64,000 nucleotides of DNA from contig JAJEKV010000221.1 in NCBI GenBank assembly GCA_021234155.1, forward strand, positions 498,001 through 562,000, written 5' to 3'. This stretch comes from Isoetes taiwanensis (taxonomy: Eukaryota > Streptophyta > Lycopodiopsida > Isoetales > Isoetaceae). Below, one piece after another: positions 24,090-34,962 of this stretch. A program made the position numbers and the translations under genes. Below the pieces are notes generated by a model, which was not told the origin of the DNA, did not search any database, and worked only from the letters and a program-made list of their open reading frames with translations. The first letter of the stretch is position 1, and each line of letters starts with the position of its first letter.

Positions 24090-24482
24090 GTGGCGACCAC
24101 AGTGGGAAAATGTGCCACTCCGTGGCGGAGAACCCACAACAAAACAAACTCATATGGTCCTTGGGACATGTCCCCAAATGACACATTTACACCCTCCTCA
24201 AATCCAAATGACTAATACAAACAAACTGGTCCAAAATGACAGTGACGAAACAGAGCCTCTGTAACTATGGCAAACTTTGAAAGCTGATATCTTGAGTTCC
24301 AGAACTCCGTTTGACCTGCACCATAGCTCGTTGGATTCGTATCGCCGAAACGCATCTTTTGATGTAGGATAGATGAAGTATTATGGAACTGTCACCACCT
24401 GTTTTTACAGAAAAACGACCTGCTGTAACCCAAAAATTCTCCACAATCCTCTGTAATTGGAGCTATGCCAAATCCAAATCCC
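24090..24482 (-). other. 3' untranslated part of the gypsy element
   Basis: No coding frame. Directly inside the LTR the plus strand reads TGGCGACCACAGTGGG, nearly the same as the primer-binding region found on the minus strand beside the other LTR. A more typical purine-rich tract (minus strand GGATTTGAGGAGGGTG) lies about 100 bp further in. Confidence 0.5.
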
Positions 24483-24896
24483 TTAGAAAAGTACTTCTCT
24501 TTCAAAATAAGGCCTGAGATCCTTGCCATTTCTGGGATTAGGCAACAATTCCCCTTCTGGAGTCATCAAATAGAAAGCCCCACCTGGTACCTCTTTATCA
24601 ATCAGAAATGGGCCTTCCCATGGGCTTTGGAATTTGGATAGATCTTTGCTTAGTGGTCTGCACAACACCAATTGGCCTTCTTCAAATGGATTGACAACCT
24701 GTAACCTGTCTTTGATAAGCTTTACTTTCTGTTTATGCCTCATATTGAAGTCTGCTGCTTCTTGTCTCATCTCTTCCAATTGCAGCAAATCATCCATCCT
24801 ATTATGCACTTGATTTGGAGTTGGAACTTCTCCTAAATTCTCATAATAAGGTAGCTCCACAAATGAACATAAAGGAATGTCCAAATGAATAGGCAT
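24483..24896 (-). pseudogene. Integrase C-terminal part of the gypsy polyprotein
   Basis: An open run of 137 codons ends at the polyprotein stop. It has the integrase end pattern: an RHKQKVKLIKDR helix, FEEGQLVLCRP, then FQSPWEGPFLIDKEVPGGAF, the small C-terminal domain that follows the catalytic core in plant gypsy elements. It is separated from the core by frame breaks at 24897-25204. Confidence 0.75.
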
Positions 24897-25204
24897 CTGA
24901 CTTGCACTCCATAAACCAATTCAAATGGTGTAAATCCGTGTAGCCAACTTGTAAGTACACACGAAACTCCATAAGGCACTGTCAAGGCTTCATGCCAATT
25001 TCTTTGATTATCCTTCCTTTGTTTTAGCCAAGATAGCTTTCAGAATTTTGTTAGTAGACTCGGCTTGCCCATTGCCCCGTGGATAATAAGCGAGAAGCTT
25101 GCACATGTTGAACACCAATCTTTTACGTTAAGCGAGCTACTACTTTTCCCATGAAATGACTTCCCGATCAGACAAAAGAATGGTTGGAACACCAAACCGA
25201 GAAA

Positions 25205-25793
25205 TCAAATTGTGATAAAGAAAGCTTCTTTGTGGTATTTTACGTAGCATGCTTTCTTTGGAATTGCTTCTACCCACTTTGTAAACATACATGTTGCTGC
25301 CAAGATATACTTATGACCTTTGGAAGATGGAGGATTGATAGGCCCAATGTAATCCAATCCCCACATATGAAATGGACCAACACTCAAAATAGGATGGAAT
25401 GTCATATTATTATGGCTGATAAGCGCTTGTGCCTTTGACACTTCTCACATTTGCTAACAAAGTCTCTAGTATCCTTGTAAAGAGTTGGCCAATAATATCC
25501 CCAATGAAGGATCTTCCTAGTTGTGGTTACGGCTGCAAAATGCCCACGACAATCATGTGCTTGCTGCAACAAATCATGAGTTTGCTGACCAGCAACACAC
25601 CTCAATAAGAGACCTTCCATAGTCCTCTTATAAAGAATAGCTTCATGCACCACATAACCCATTTTGCTTGTACTCTAAGAGCATGCTTTTGTTGCTTTGA
25701 AAATGATGAAGGATAAGTCTCGATCTTGCAAATACCTGTATATGTTGGCATACCAAAGATCCACCGTCTCAATGAACCCCTGTAAGACTTCAT
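25205..25793 (-). pseudogene. Integrase zinc-finger and core of the gypsy polyprotein, frameshifted
   Basis: The N-terminal HHCC finger is readable (HDCRGHF, then CEKCQRHK, about 25555-25435), then in a second frame the core start FHMWGLDYIGPI and TKWVEAIP. The three overlapping frames show at least two shifts. The enzyme would join element cDNA to host DNA. The catalytic triad cannot be followed through the breaks. Confidence 0.75.
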
Positions 25794-25935
25794 TATCCTG
25801 AAATGCTACTTGTCGGGTGCATTTCTGTTCTATTTCAGCACCACTATTCAAATAGGAACTTGGATTATGGCGCCTTGAGCCATCTTAACATACTTCAATT
25901 CAAATTCTTGTATGATAAGAGCCCATCTTGTAAAC

Positions 25936-26236
25936 TTAGGATCTTGGACGGTCTTGTTGTAAATGCATGGCAATGGGTTCACATCCATATGAATGTAAAC
26001 ATCTTGTACATTTCTTTGAATTCCATTGTGAAGGAAGAAGATAATGTCTAAACTTATTCAAGGCCCACTTCAATGCCAACCCAAGATGCTCCACATGAGT
26101 CCATTTCTGCTCTTGTGGAGTTAACAACCCTGCTAGCATAGTAATTCACATCATAATGCTTTTGCTGATTTTTTTCGACATAGTGTGACAGCAAAAGCTT
26201 GCTCCCAAACTGTAAAGAATAAATGAAATGGCTCAC
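25936..26236 (-). pseudogene. RNase H region of the gypsy polyprotein, frameshifted
   Basis: YDVNYYASRVV, then in another frame LTPQEQKWTHVEHLGLAL and KWALNKFRHYLL, typical of the RNase H segment following the RT of gypsy elements. A frame change within the word 'RV..LT' separates the two halves. Confidence 0.7.
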
Positions 26237-28437
26237 TCATTCTTGGAGGAATCAGCAAAGTTCTCTCTTTCAATTGTCCAAGGCACCATTCAAATGCTTC
26301 TTGAGCATCCTCCTTCCATCTAAAATTCTGCCCTGACTTCATACAATCCACAAGTGGCTGGGTTATTTTGGCAAAATTGTGCAAATACCTCCTACTAAAA
26401 CTGAGTTGGCCATATAAGCTTCTCACTTGGGATACATTTGTAGGTGGTTTGACCTTCTCCAAGGCTGCAATCTTACCATGATCCACTTGTAATCCCTTTT
26501 CTGAAACATAATTGCCCAATAATTTTCCTCCTCTAGTGAAGAAAATATACTTAGCAGGATTCAAACTTATGCCATACAATCGGCATCTTTCAAGAACTTT
26601 TCTGAGGTGATCCAAGTGATCCCTTCTTGGATTCGAAAACACTGTTAGGTCATCTATAAAGACTCTCAAACAGTCCAAAATATCATGAAAAGCATATGTC
26701 ATAGCTCTCTGAAATGTGGCTGGAGCATTTGTGAGACCAAAAGGTAATACCTTGTAAGCATAGATGCCAAAAGGTGTTCGAAAAGCCGTTATTGCTTGAT
26801 GTGGTGGATAGATTTGGATCTGATTATATCCTGAGTACCCATCCAAGAAAGAATAGGCCTGATTTCCTGCAACAATATCCAATAAAGTGTCTATGAATGG
26901 TGTAGGAAAATGATCCCTTTTGGTAGCTTTATTGAGATCCCTGTAATCAATGCATACTCGGATTGAGTTATTTGGCTTTCTCACTGGGACAATAGAACTG
27001 ATCCAATCTGAATTTGGCACTGGTACAATAAATCCGGCCTCCAAAAGCTTCATAATTTCAGCCTTTACTTGCTCCTCTATTGCTGGACTCATTCGCCTTT
27101 GAGCTTGTTGGACTGGTTTTGACCCTTGTTTCAAATCAATGGTATGAACCACAACCTCTGGTGGAATGCCTTTCAATTCTTTATAATTTCTTGCCAAAAC
27201 ATCCCTGAATTCTCTTAACAAAGATATCAAATCACGTTCCTCCTCTTGAGTAAGATCTCCTCCAATAGTAACCAATTCTTCTTGATTTCCTTGAGAAATA
27301 TTGATGTTTTTGACTGAATGTAGTGACTGTGATGAATGTGGTGAATGTGGTGACTGTGGTGAGTGTGATGAATGTGGTGAATGTGGTGACAGTGACGAAT
27401 GTGGTGACTGTGATGAATGTGGTGACAGTGACGAATGTGGTGATTGTGGTGACTGTGGTGACTGTAATGGATGTGGTGGATGTGATGATTGTGATGAATT
27501 TGGTGCATGTGTTGACTGTAATGATTGTGGTGAATATAGACTGATCTGATTTACCTCATCCTCTAGAATGTGCGCATGCCACCAAGCTTCTTGTACTTGT
27601 ATAGTGGGCTGATTTCTGTTTACCCCATCCATGCTTGATGTCAAAATCAGCATCTCTACTTGATCTTGATCAATTTCTTGCTGAAATAAACTCTCCCCAA
27701 TGGGTCTTTGAATGGACTCCTCCTGCATGTTCACAAGAGTCTCTTGTAACTCATCTTCACCAATACTTTCAAGTCTTTCGATATACTTATCGGCAACTTG
27801 CTGCTGTAAATGACATATTTCTGAAATTTGGGTACCTTTTAACCACTTGTACAAAGTCTTATCTTCCCTGTCACCCACTTCCAAGACATGAAAACAACTA
27901 AGACCTTGCTGCCCTGACACCATAGCATTCTCTTTGCTGATTTCTAACTGCGGGCTGCTCAAAGAAGGATTGCAAAGAAAGGTACCTTTTGCTGATTTCA
28001 GAGGATGATCAATAGTAACCTTGTGTTCTCCTTGAAAGATGTTCATTTCGCGCTTCCTCCATGAAGTCTCAGCTTGTACAGCATCTAACCATGTACGACT
28101 CAGCAACAAAGTATAAGTTTCAGCATGCACACTCTCTGGAAATTTCAAAACCATGAAATCCAAGATTGCTTCCACCTCATAAACCTTGCATAAAACATTT
28201 CTTATGACTCCCATAGGCTGCACCTTCATTTGATTGAATGCTTTGAGCATCATAGTTGTCGGTTCCATCATTTTCAATCCAACTTGAAGCATTATGTGGT
28301 AAGGCATTACATTCACCATCGCCGGTATCTATGTTGGCCTCTTTGATTAGATATCCATTAATACTCACATCACAAAGAAATGGCCGGGATCCTTGGATTG
28401 CGGGCTGGTGGCTCCATTCTCCTCTTGTCGGTATCAT
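26151..28437 (-). pseudogene. Protease and reverse transcriptase of the gypsy polyprotein
   Basis: A minus-strand frame of 722 codons (28319-26151) covers the end of the protease, a linker and the RT. The retropepsin DTG (ANIDTGDG, about 28340) sits in the adjacent upstream frame (28437-28177), so one shift separates it. The RT shows IRVCIDYRDLNKAT, FLDGYSGYNQI, LPFGLTNAPATFQRAM and the active-site box FIDD (FIDDLTVF), then the connection to RNase H. The linker holds a Ser/His/Pro/Gln repeat of about 75 residues (27540-27310). In LTR elements this part copies RNA to cDNA in the particle. Confidence 0.9.
27310..27540 (-). repeat. In-frame minisatellite coding for Ser/His/Pro/Gln repeats
   Basis: On the plus strand units such as 'gtgatgaatgtg' and 'gtggtgactgtg' repeat with 9- and 12-bp spacing. 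The minus-strand product is PHSSQSPHSSLSPHSP and similar. The frame stays open throughout. Confidence 0.85.
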
Positions 28438-28612
28438 TTGATATGATTTGTTGGACTGAAATTTCTGATTTTGTTCTTCCCCCTAACTCTTGCAACAAAT
28501 TTGGAGAATAATGCATCAATTGCTCCAAAGTAAGTGTAACTTTAGTGGCCAAAACTTGGCTGATCACATCATCTTCATTTTGAACTTCCTCATTCACCAT
28601 AGGAGGCATCAC

Positions 28613-30203
28613 TATGGGCTGATTTTCTTCTATAGATGAAAGCGTTACGTGGGCAGCACATTGAATTGAACCTTCTTAGGTTTGACACCTTCAAAGCCTT
28701 TGGAAAAGAGGTCTTAGTCTTCTCCGCAATTGGCACTACTCTTGGTTCTTGCACCACCTTTTGTGATCTTGTAACCGCATTTACTTCTCCAATCTCTTCT
28801 TCTTGCTGAAATGGGTCACTGTCTACCTCAACGAATCCACAATTTACTACTGATTTTGCCTTCTCTTGCTTCTTAAGTTCCTCAATAAGTGCCTTAACTT
28901 GAGGATTTTCAATGTACTTTGCATCTTGAATACGAACATCATTATTAGGAAGAGTCTTGATTCAAACACTTCTTTGCTTTGGTGGATACTTGTTGGTTGC
29001 CCATTCTGGTTTTCCATGGATTTTCCAACAAGTAGTCTCATCATGCTTGAATTTATCACATAACTTGCAATACAAATGAGCCTTACTTGGAGCTTGTGGC
29101 ATCATTGGAACTTGTGGTATGATAGGTGCTGCTTGCATTGGTTGAATAGGAATAGATGGTGCTTGTTGCATAACAGCAAATACCGGATTGGCCCTCTCAA
29201 AGAATCTCTTCTCCCTACATTCTTGATCATTATGGCCCTTGATTTGGCATCTTGAGCAGAATTTCAGCAATCTACATGTAGTATCAGAATGTCCAATAGA
29301 CCCACAATACTCACAAGTAATATACTGCACCTCCCTTGGCTTCTCACCAATTGTAAGCTTAGAAATCTTGGCTGCAATATCCTCTGTTTTATGCTCTGGA
29401 GCAGCAACTTCATGAATGTATCCCAACTTATCTTCAGCCTTGAGAGCATACTTTTATGCCTCAAGCAAGGTTGTAGGCTGTTTAGCCTTCACCTTATGAG
29501 CAATAGCTCGTTTTAGCCCCTTCACATACCATTGGATATCCATCTCATCATTCCTTGCAATCTTCCAATGAACCACGGCTTTGAGAACCGCAATGTACCT
29601 CTGATTATACTCTCTAATTGATTCATCTTCCTTTTGTGTGAAATTGGTCCACCTTTCCATAGTCTTATCCTTACCATGAACTTCTTGATAATTAGCAATG
29701 AAAGCTTCCTTTAATTCCTGATATGTCATGGTATCTGGCTGAGTTTGTGCCCATTCCTCCACCGAATCTTGCAAAGAACTATGAAACCAAAGCAAATAAT
29801 CACCCAGTAGGTAACTTACATTCTTCGGCAATACCTCTCAAACTTCACAATATGCTTCAAAGGATCCCCGATCTACCGGATCATCAAACTTTGGAATCCC
29901 CATTGTCCGAAAACCCCATATCATAGGTGGTAATCTGACCATCTACGCCTCTTCTTGGGTTTCTTGAAATTTGAAAAACAAAATTGAATCTCCCTTCAAT
30001 TTGAAAAACGAAATTGGATTATCTTCTAGATCGGTAAATGGAATCAAAACCTCCTGGATCTGAGAATTAGACCCCAGATCTTCTCCCAAATCTGAAAACG
30101 AAATTGAATCTTGATGCAATTTTGAGCCCAAAGATTGACTCACCGGTCCCCTTCTTGTTACGATAGAACTTGGTGGGATATCCTTCTTACTTCCCTTGGG
30201 CAT
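28613..30203 (-). pseudogene. gag region of the gypsy element, with stops and shifts
   Basis: Starts at ATG 30203 (MPKGSKKDIPPSS). A capsid-like retrotransposon gag stretch (WTNFTQKEDESIREYNQRY, about 29660) is followed by three CCHC knuckles: CEYCGSIGHSDTTC, CSRCQIKGHNDQEC and CKLCDKFKHDETTC (about 29320-29030). TAA at about 29454, TGA at about 28962 and changes of frame near 29830-29940 and 28630 interrupt it. Three knuckles is more than the one or two usual in plant gypsy gag. Confidence 0.8.
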
Positions 30204-30376
30204 AAAACTATGCTCCCCTTGTCAAATTTTACTCCACAAATCAATTACGGCAAAATCCCCTTCACACAAGAAATTGCTCCTTTCACAATGGTGTCGTTCT
30301 TTACCGACGATCACCAATACCAATGGTAACAACTCCTTTTTCAATGGAAATTCTTGCCGATCAATGGTCTGTCGAG

Positions 30377-30393
30377 CACCGTGGTCGCCAAAT
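30377..30393 (-). other. Primer-binding region of the gypsy element
   Basis: The minus strand reads ATTTGGCGACCACGGTG directly after the 5' LTR. A TGG start a few bases from the LTR is the normal layout. I do not assign the tRNA. Confidence 0.6.
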
Positions 30394-30761
30394 TGTTAGA
30401 GCCTGGACTCTAACCTTGCAAGAAGGATGAAAAACCCAACAATCCAAGCTCAATCTAACAGAACAAGGCAATGCACAACACAAAGAATCTCCATCTCCAT
30501 AGCTAGATCAAGCCAAATGCTCTCTCTCAATACACCGTCTCTCTCCCTCTGTCTGTTCTTCTCTCTCTTCTCAGATAATACAATGCTCATCATGGATACG
30601 TGCAAATATCCTGCACGCGTGCATGTGCGTACATCACTCCATATACGGTATATACTATCTTCTATACCACTTCAATAGTGGTGAATATGGTGAGTGGTGA
30701 CAAGTGTGGTGAGTGGTGACAAGTGTGGTGAGTGGTGAATGGTGTGGTGACGACCCCAACA
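30394..30761 (-). repeat. 5' LTR of the gypsy element (368 bp)
   Basis: Same as 23741-24089 with an extra 19-bp copy of 'gacaagtgtggtgagtggt'. Followed by the duplication CGAGG at 30762-30766. Confidence 0.9.
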
Positions 30762-30854
30762 CGAGGTTAGTACGGACGTTCGGCTCACACGAAGCGAATT
30801 GTGCTGGGGCATACAAATTGTACATCTTCATTTCGCGCCGTGCGATCCACGCGT

Positions 30855-31187
30855 ATGGAAGCTTCAAATGATGTGTGGATAAGGATCCAACTGACTCACG
30901 AATATGCTCCAGTCTTCAATCGCAAAAAAGGAGGTCTAAAAAATAAGATCTTAGACCTCGACGTGTTGTGTCTTGCAGGCTCAAAAAGTGTTGACATCTG
31001 GGCGGATGGCAGTTTATATCCATTGGATCCGTTGAGTGGCAAGAAACCGTCATTTCAGGACGTTTCAAGTTTAGTCCGATTTTGTGGTGACGGTAACTCT
31101 GGCCTTCTAGGATATTGTGAGAGATTGAGAGAGGATGAAGGCATTCGGAATCGAATACAGTTCCTTGAGATGAGCTGCTTCCGATAA
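30855..31187 (+). CDS. Unrecognised ORF (110 aa)
   Basis: Runs from ATG (MEASNDVWIRIQLTHEY) to TAA. I do not recognise it. Composition is protein-like (balanced charges, KKPSFQDVSSLVRF) but no motif, promoter or homologue in the window supports it. It lies in the composite insertion just outside the gypsy element and may be a remnant of the older transposon's gene. Chance is possible. Confidence 0.25.
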   Translation: MEASNDVWIRIQLTHEYAPVFNRKKGGLKNKILDLDVLCLAGSKSVDIWADGSLYPLDPLSGKKPSFQDVSSLVRFCGDGNSGLLGYCERLREDEGIRNRIQFLEMSCFR

Positions 31188-31529
31188 GGAAGGGGAAATG
31201 TCCGTGAAGATGCTAATAAATGACATTATACTTTGCAATGTGAAGGGTTTATACATTCTTGAAGTACAAAGGTTATGGTGTTTGTGTTTAGATACCGCTA
31301 ATACAAGAAGTCTTTGACTACCTTTAACAATAGATTCCTTTAAAACTCTATTGCTATTTAAATTATAGCAAAAATGAGTCTTGAAACTCTTTAAGTAGTA
31401 GAAGAACTCTTTGACTAGTTATCCATTTGATGACCATTTTTTAAGAAAATATGATATGTGACATTCTTATATGCAAACATTCATAAAATTTATGAACATT
31501 GAAGGTCAAAGCCATCCTTGTTTAAAAGA

Positions 31530-33175
31530 GGATCATATGATGCGAAATCTTCATCTTGTGAAGTAATTGCATATAAGAAATTACTGGTGTGATCCTTCGT
31601 AAAAAAAGTAAATAGAAACACAAATATTCAACTTACAACTTAGCGTAAACAAATAGTATTTTAATAAACCAACACTTTATATACTAACACTTTACACTTT
31701 AAATAAGATATTTCTTTCTTTCCTTTTACTTGAAAGCTATTTTTTTTTGAAGATGAATCACACCAAGCGAATAATACATATGCCAAAAAAAAGGGACACA
31801 CTAAATTCGCATGGTGTGATCCACTTTCTTATTTGTTGTCAAATTAAAATTAAACACAAGTACTCATTCTTATTTGTATCTAATATGCTTTACCACTCTT
31901 AAGTACATAAGTCATTATCCCTTTTCAAAGAGCATATTATTTTTCAAGAAGGATCACACCAAGCGAATAGTACATATGCAACAAAAATGGAACACACTAA
32001 ATTCGCATCGTGTGATCCACTTTCTTATTTGTTGTCAAATTAAAATTAAACACAAGTACCCCTTCTCATTTAATGCTTTACCACCCTAAGTGCATAAAGT
32101 TATTAGTCCTTTTCAAAGAGCATATCTTTTTTTAAGAAGGATCACATCAAGCATCCTATTTGCATCTAAAATACTTTACCAACTCTAGTAGTACATAAAG
32201 TTATTAGCCCTTTTCAAAAAGCAAACACTTTATCAATAAATGAGCACGTCACATATCCACACTTAACTTCAAATAAGACACATATATATTTCTTTTATTA
32301 ACAGATAATCAAAGTAATTTTACTATAGGAAGTCATGTTTTTCCAAAAGATCACACCCAAGTTTAATTTTGTATAAGCTAAAAGGTTGGAATATACTAAA
32401 TTGCATGGTGTGATCCACTTTCTTGTTTGTTGTCAATAGATAATAACACCAAGTCCCTCATCAATAGTCTCCCATTTGCATATAAAATATGTATCATTCC
32501 AAGTTATATTATGTTTTATGAACTAAACGTTTTCAAAGAGGGTCCCAAAGCAAAATACAAACACATAATCAATAAGCCAACACTTTACCAACAACCAAAG
32601 CTTTATTAAATAAGATTTTTATGTTATTTTATCAAACCTAACAATGTTTCCATATGTGACACTTTGAGTTAACTGATCCAAAGGCTCATGAAAGCGACAT
32701 TTTATACAATATGTCTTTGGAGCTTTTGTGTCGTGGCATTAGTAAACACCTCTAATGGAGCAAATATTTTGTAACTCATTTTTTTCAACAACCCTGGATG
32801 CACGTCTTATCAAACATTTCTTCATTGCAAGGACACCATTCTCATAAGGCTTGCACAATTCGCTTAAACGAGGTCATGGGACGACTTTCAAGCTCGGCTC
32901 CCACAATTTTACAACGTAAAACTAGATGCCCATTGCCCTGAATGTATATCTTGGAAAAGCATGTCTCTTATGTCCATATGTTAGACAACAACGATGCCAG
33001 TAATGCTTTTCCCTAGTCCTAAATCCCGACATCGATAAATATAGCCCAAAGAAAAATATTTGATTCGGTGAGTGAATATAAATCAAGAAGAGGGAAGAAA
33101 AAAAGTAAGGATCACATGGCCGAAATCTCACTACACATTTACAAAGTGCATATGTATTTTCGCATGGTGTGATCC
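31530..33175. repeat. Array of ~68-bp hairpin units with GGATCACACC arms
   Basis: Inverted arms of about 18 nt, GGATCACACCAAGCGAAT and ATTCGCATGGTGTGATCC, bound units at 31530-31595, 31755-31822, 31951-32018, 32349-32416 and 33107-33175. A lone left arm occurs at 32139-32148. All complete units are 66-69 bp. Flanks such as 'actttcttatttgttgtcaa' are repeated too, giving a ~196-bp higher-order repeat over 31750-32460. Nothing here codes. Arrays of repeated sites near transposon ends often bind transposase (family knowledge). That role is inferred here. Confidence 0.75.
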
Positions 33176-34044
33176 ATGTATTATTGAGGGTGCAAATTTG
33201 CAAATATCCTCCTCTTCAAACCCCTTCCCCCCTCCCTTCCTTTTTTTTTTTTTGCAATATACTATCAATAGCATTTATTTTGAACCCTATAGTTCTACCT
33301 ATTCATTGCGTATGAATGTCGCTCGTGATGTAACTCCATAGTCATCCTTTCGTTAAGGATAGCATTCTCACCCACAAGTCTATGGATAGATATCCTTCCA
33401 CCGTCATGCCTTTATTGTTTTGTAAGTGATGAACTGCAGAAGCAATGTAGGAGTACTAGGAGCAATGATGGATGCAATTAGAGATATAGATCGGTCGTTG
33501 AATTGTAAGAATGAATGGCAGGGAGCAATACGATGAATGGGAAGAGCTGAAAAGTAGGAAAACTTCAGAATGAAAATTTGGGTAGTAAAACCATGGCATG
33601 TAACGTACGTTTGCTTGTCCGCACATCGTCTCGCCGTTGTTGCTTAACTCTATGCTCGCCCCGCAAAAACACAGACACTATTGGAGACTTGGATTCCAAA
33701 TGAAGAGCGAAGGCGGAGAGGATGCACGTAGCGGCGCTAATGTGAACAATGGAAATCTTGGTGCCAAAATTTGAAAAGGTGGTTGGTGCATGTGGGCATG
33801 TGCACAGTAAGGCGGGAAAAGTAGCCATTATTTTGGTCCGCGATACGATTTTCGAAAAATGCGGGCCATTAATGTGGTTGCAATGAATGCACAAACATGT
33901 CCTATGAAATTTCGCCATGTGGATGCCAAGTAAGCCTGCTCCTCTTTCTACTTGCCAACTAATACTGACTTTGGAAAAAAATGCGCAAACATCATTGGTC
34001 GCGAGAAACATGACGTGGAATTCTGGCATCCAAGATAAGGGCCA

Positions 34045-34962
34045 ACTATGTTGCAATCATAGTTGCTAGTCTACCATGGGCATACACAACAAAAGTATCT
34101 ATTCTTTATTCCAAATAAAGAAATTCAACTTAGGAACTTTACCCATAAGCCTGTCCCATAGGAAACAATTTGAGCGCCCATATCCTTGACAGCTTTTATG
34201 TAAAGTGTCCCCCCCAATGCTTAACACTAAACAAACCTGCAAATAAGTTCAAGTGTTAATATAGATGACTTCCCAAGTCAAATATTTATATAAATGACTC
34301 CCACGGCCAATCAGTCTCTCAGATCACCACGATCTGACTCCGCAATCCCAAGCAGGATGCTTTTGCGGTTCTCCATACTCAGGCTTAAAGGTTGGAATTT
34401 ACACAGGCTAAAATGACCAAGATGAACTTCTAGAGATGGCATGACAACCTAGCAGTCACCCTTGTTATTCTATAATCCCCAAAGGATCATAGAAGTTTCC
34501 CCAATAATCCGAACTCGTTCACAACAAGTCAGTCCATATACTTCGAGCATTCTCCACGAAAGCACCGAGTTTTCTTTTTCTCACCATCGATGCTCAGTTA
34601 AACTGCGGCAATGGTCACCAAATCCATCTCAGTTCCATTAACTGCTCTAATATTGAAATCATATGATTTCCCTTCATGTATAAAGGCCTTTACTCCATTA
34701 GGATAATCCAAATATCTTCTTGTGATCCTCAAAATGATAATCTCCTCTTCATTCCATTGCCATGCTCCAGCAAAATAAGAGCTAATAGTAGTTCTTGCAG
34801 CACATACAAGAACAATGATCTTTACGGCCCTCTGGGAAATTCCTAGCTCTATCTTTTCTTATCTCTTTAATTCCTCTCACAGATTAGTGAGTCTAAATTC
34901 CACTGGTAATCCCATTGCCCATGGTTCCCAAAAGAATCGCAAATCTCCGCTCTGATACCACT
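34045..34962 (-). mobile_element. Interior unit 2, right part
   Basis: Collinear with 20814-21854 of unit 1 apart from a ~150-bp deletion removing the 'cttgtctccatgacaag' repeats. Ends at the primer-binding site 34949-34960. Confidence 0.8.

Larger units (their letters stand above)
23741..30761 (-). mobile_element. Ty3/gypsy retrotransposon, complete ends, inactivated
   Basis: Both LTRs run TGTTAGAGCC to CCCCAACA on the plus strand and are flanked by the 5-bp duplication CGAGG (23736-23740 and 30762-30766), so the whole insertion is present. The minus strand encodes gag, protease, reverse transcriptase, RNase H and integrase in gypsy order. Stops and frameshifts occur in gag, protease, RNase H and integrase. 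The LTRs are nearly identical apart from one 19-bp duplication, which suggests a fairly young insertion whose coding defects may have been inherited from its parent (inference). Confidence 0.9.
22962..34044. mobile_element. 11-kb composite segment inserted in interior unit 2
   Basis: The interior stops at 22961 ('agtataccat') and resumes at 34045 ('actatgttgcaatc') with only about 10 nt missing, so this segment entered the array. An 11-bp word TTCCACGTCAT at 23003-23013 is exactly inverted at 34010-34020 and flanked by GCCA/TGGC-like bases, hinting at terminal inverted repeats of a DNA transposon. Removing the nested gypsy element leaves about 4 kb, including an ordered hairpin array. No transposase is recognisable. 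Confidence 0.45.

Noticed and set aside
27301-27549. Cys/Asp/Glu/Gly-repeat protein on the plus strand
   Set aside because: It is the opposite-strand reading of the minisatellite in the gypsy polyprotein. Other plus-strand frames there give Val/Thr/Met repeats, as expected from a simple repeat.
33565-34056. 163-codon minus-strand ORF
   Set aside because: It crosses the junction between the inserted segment and the LTR-element interior, so its start lies in unrelated DNA. No motif.
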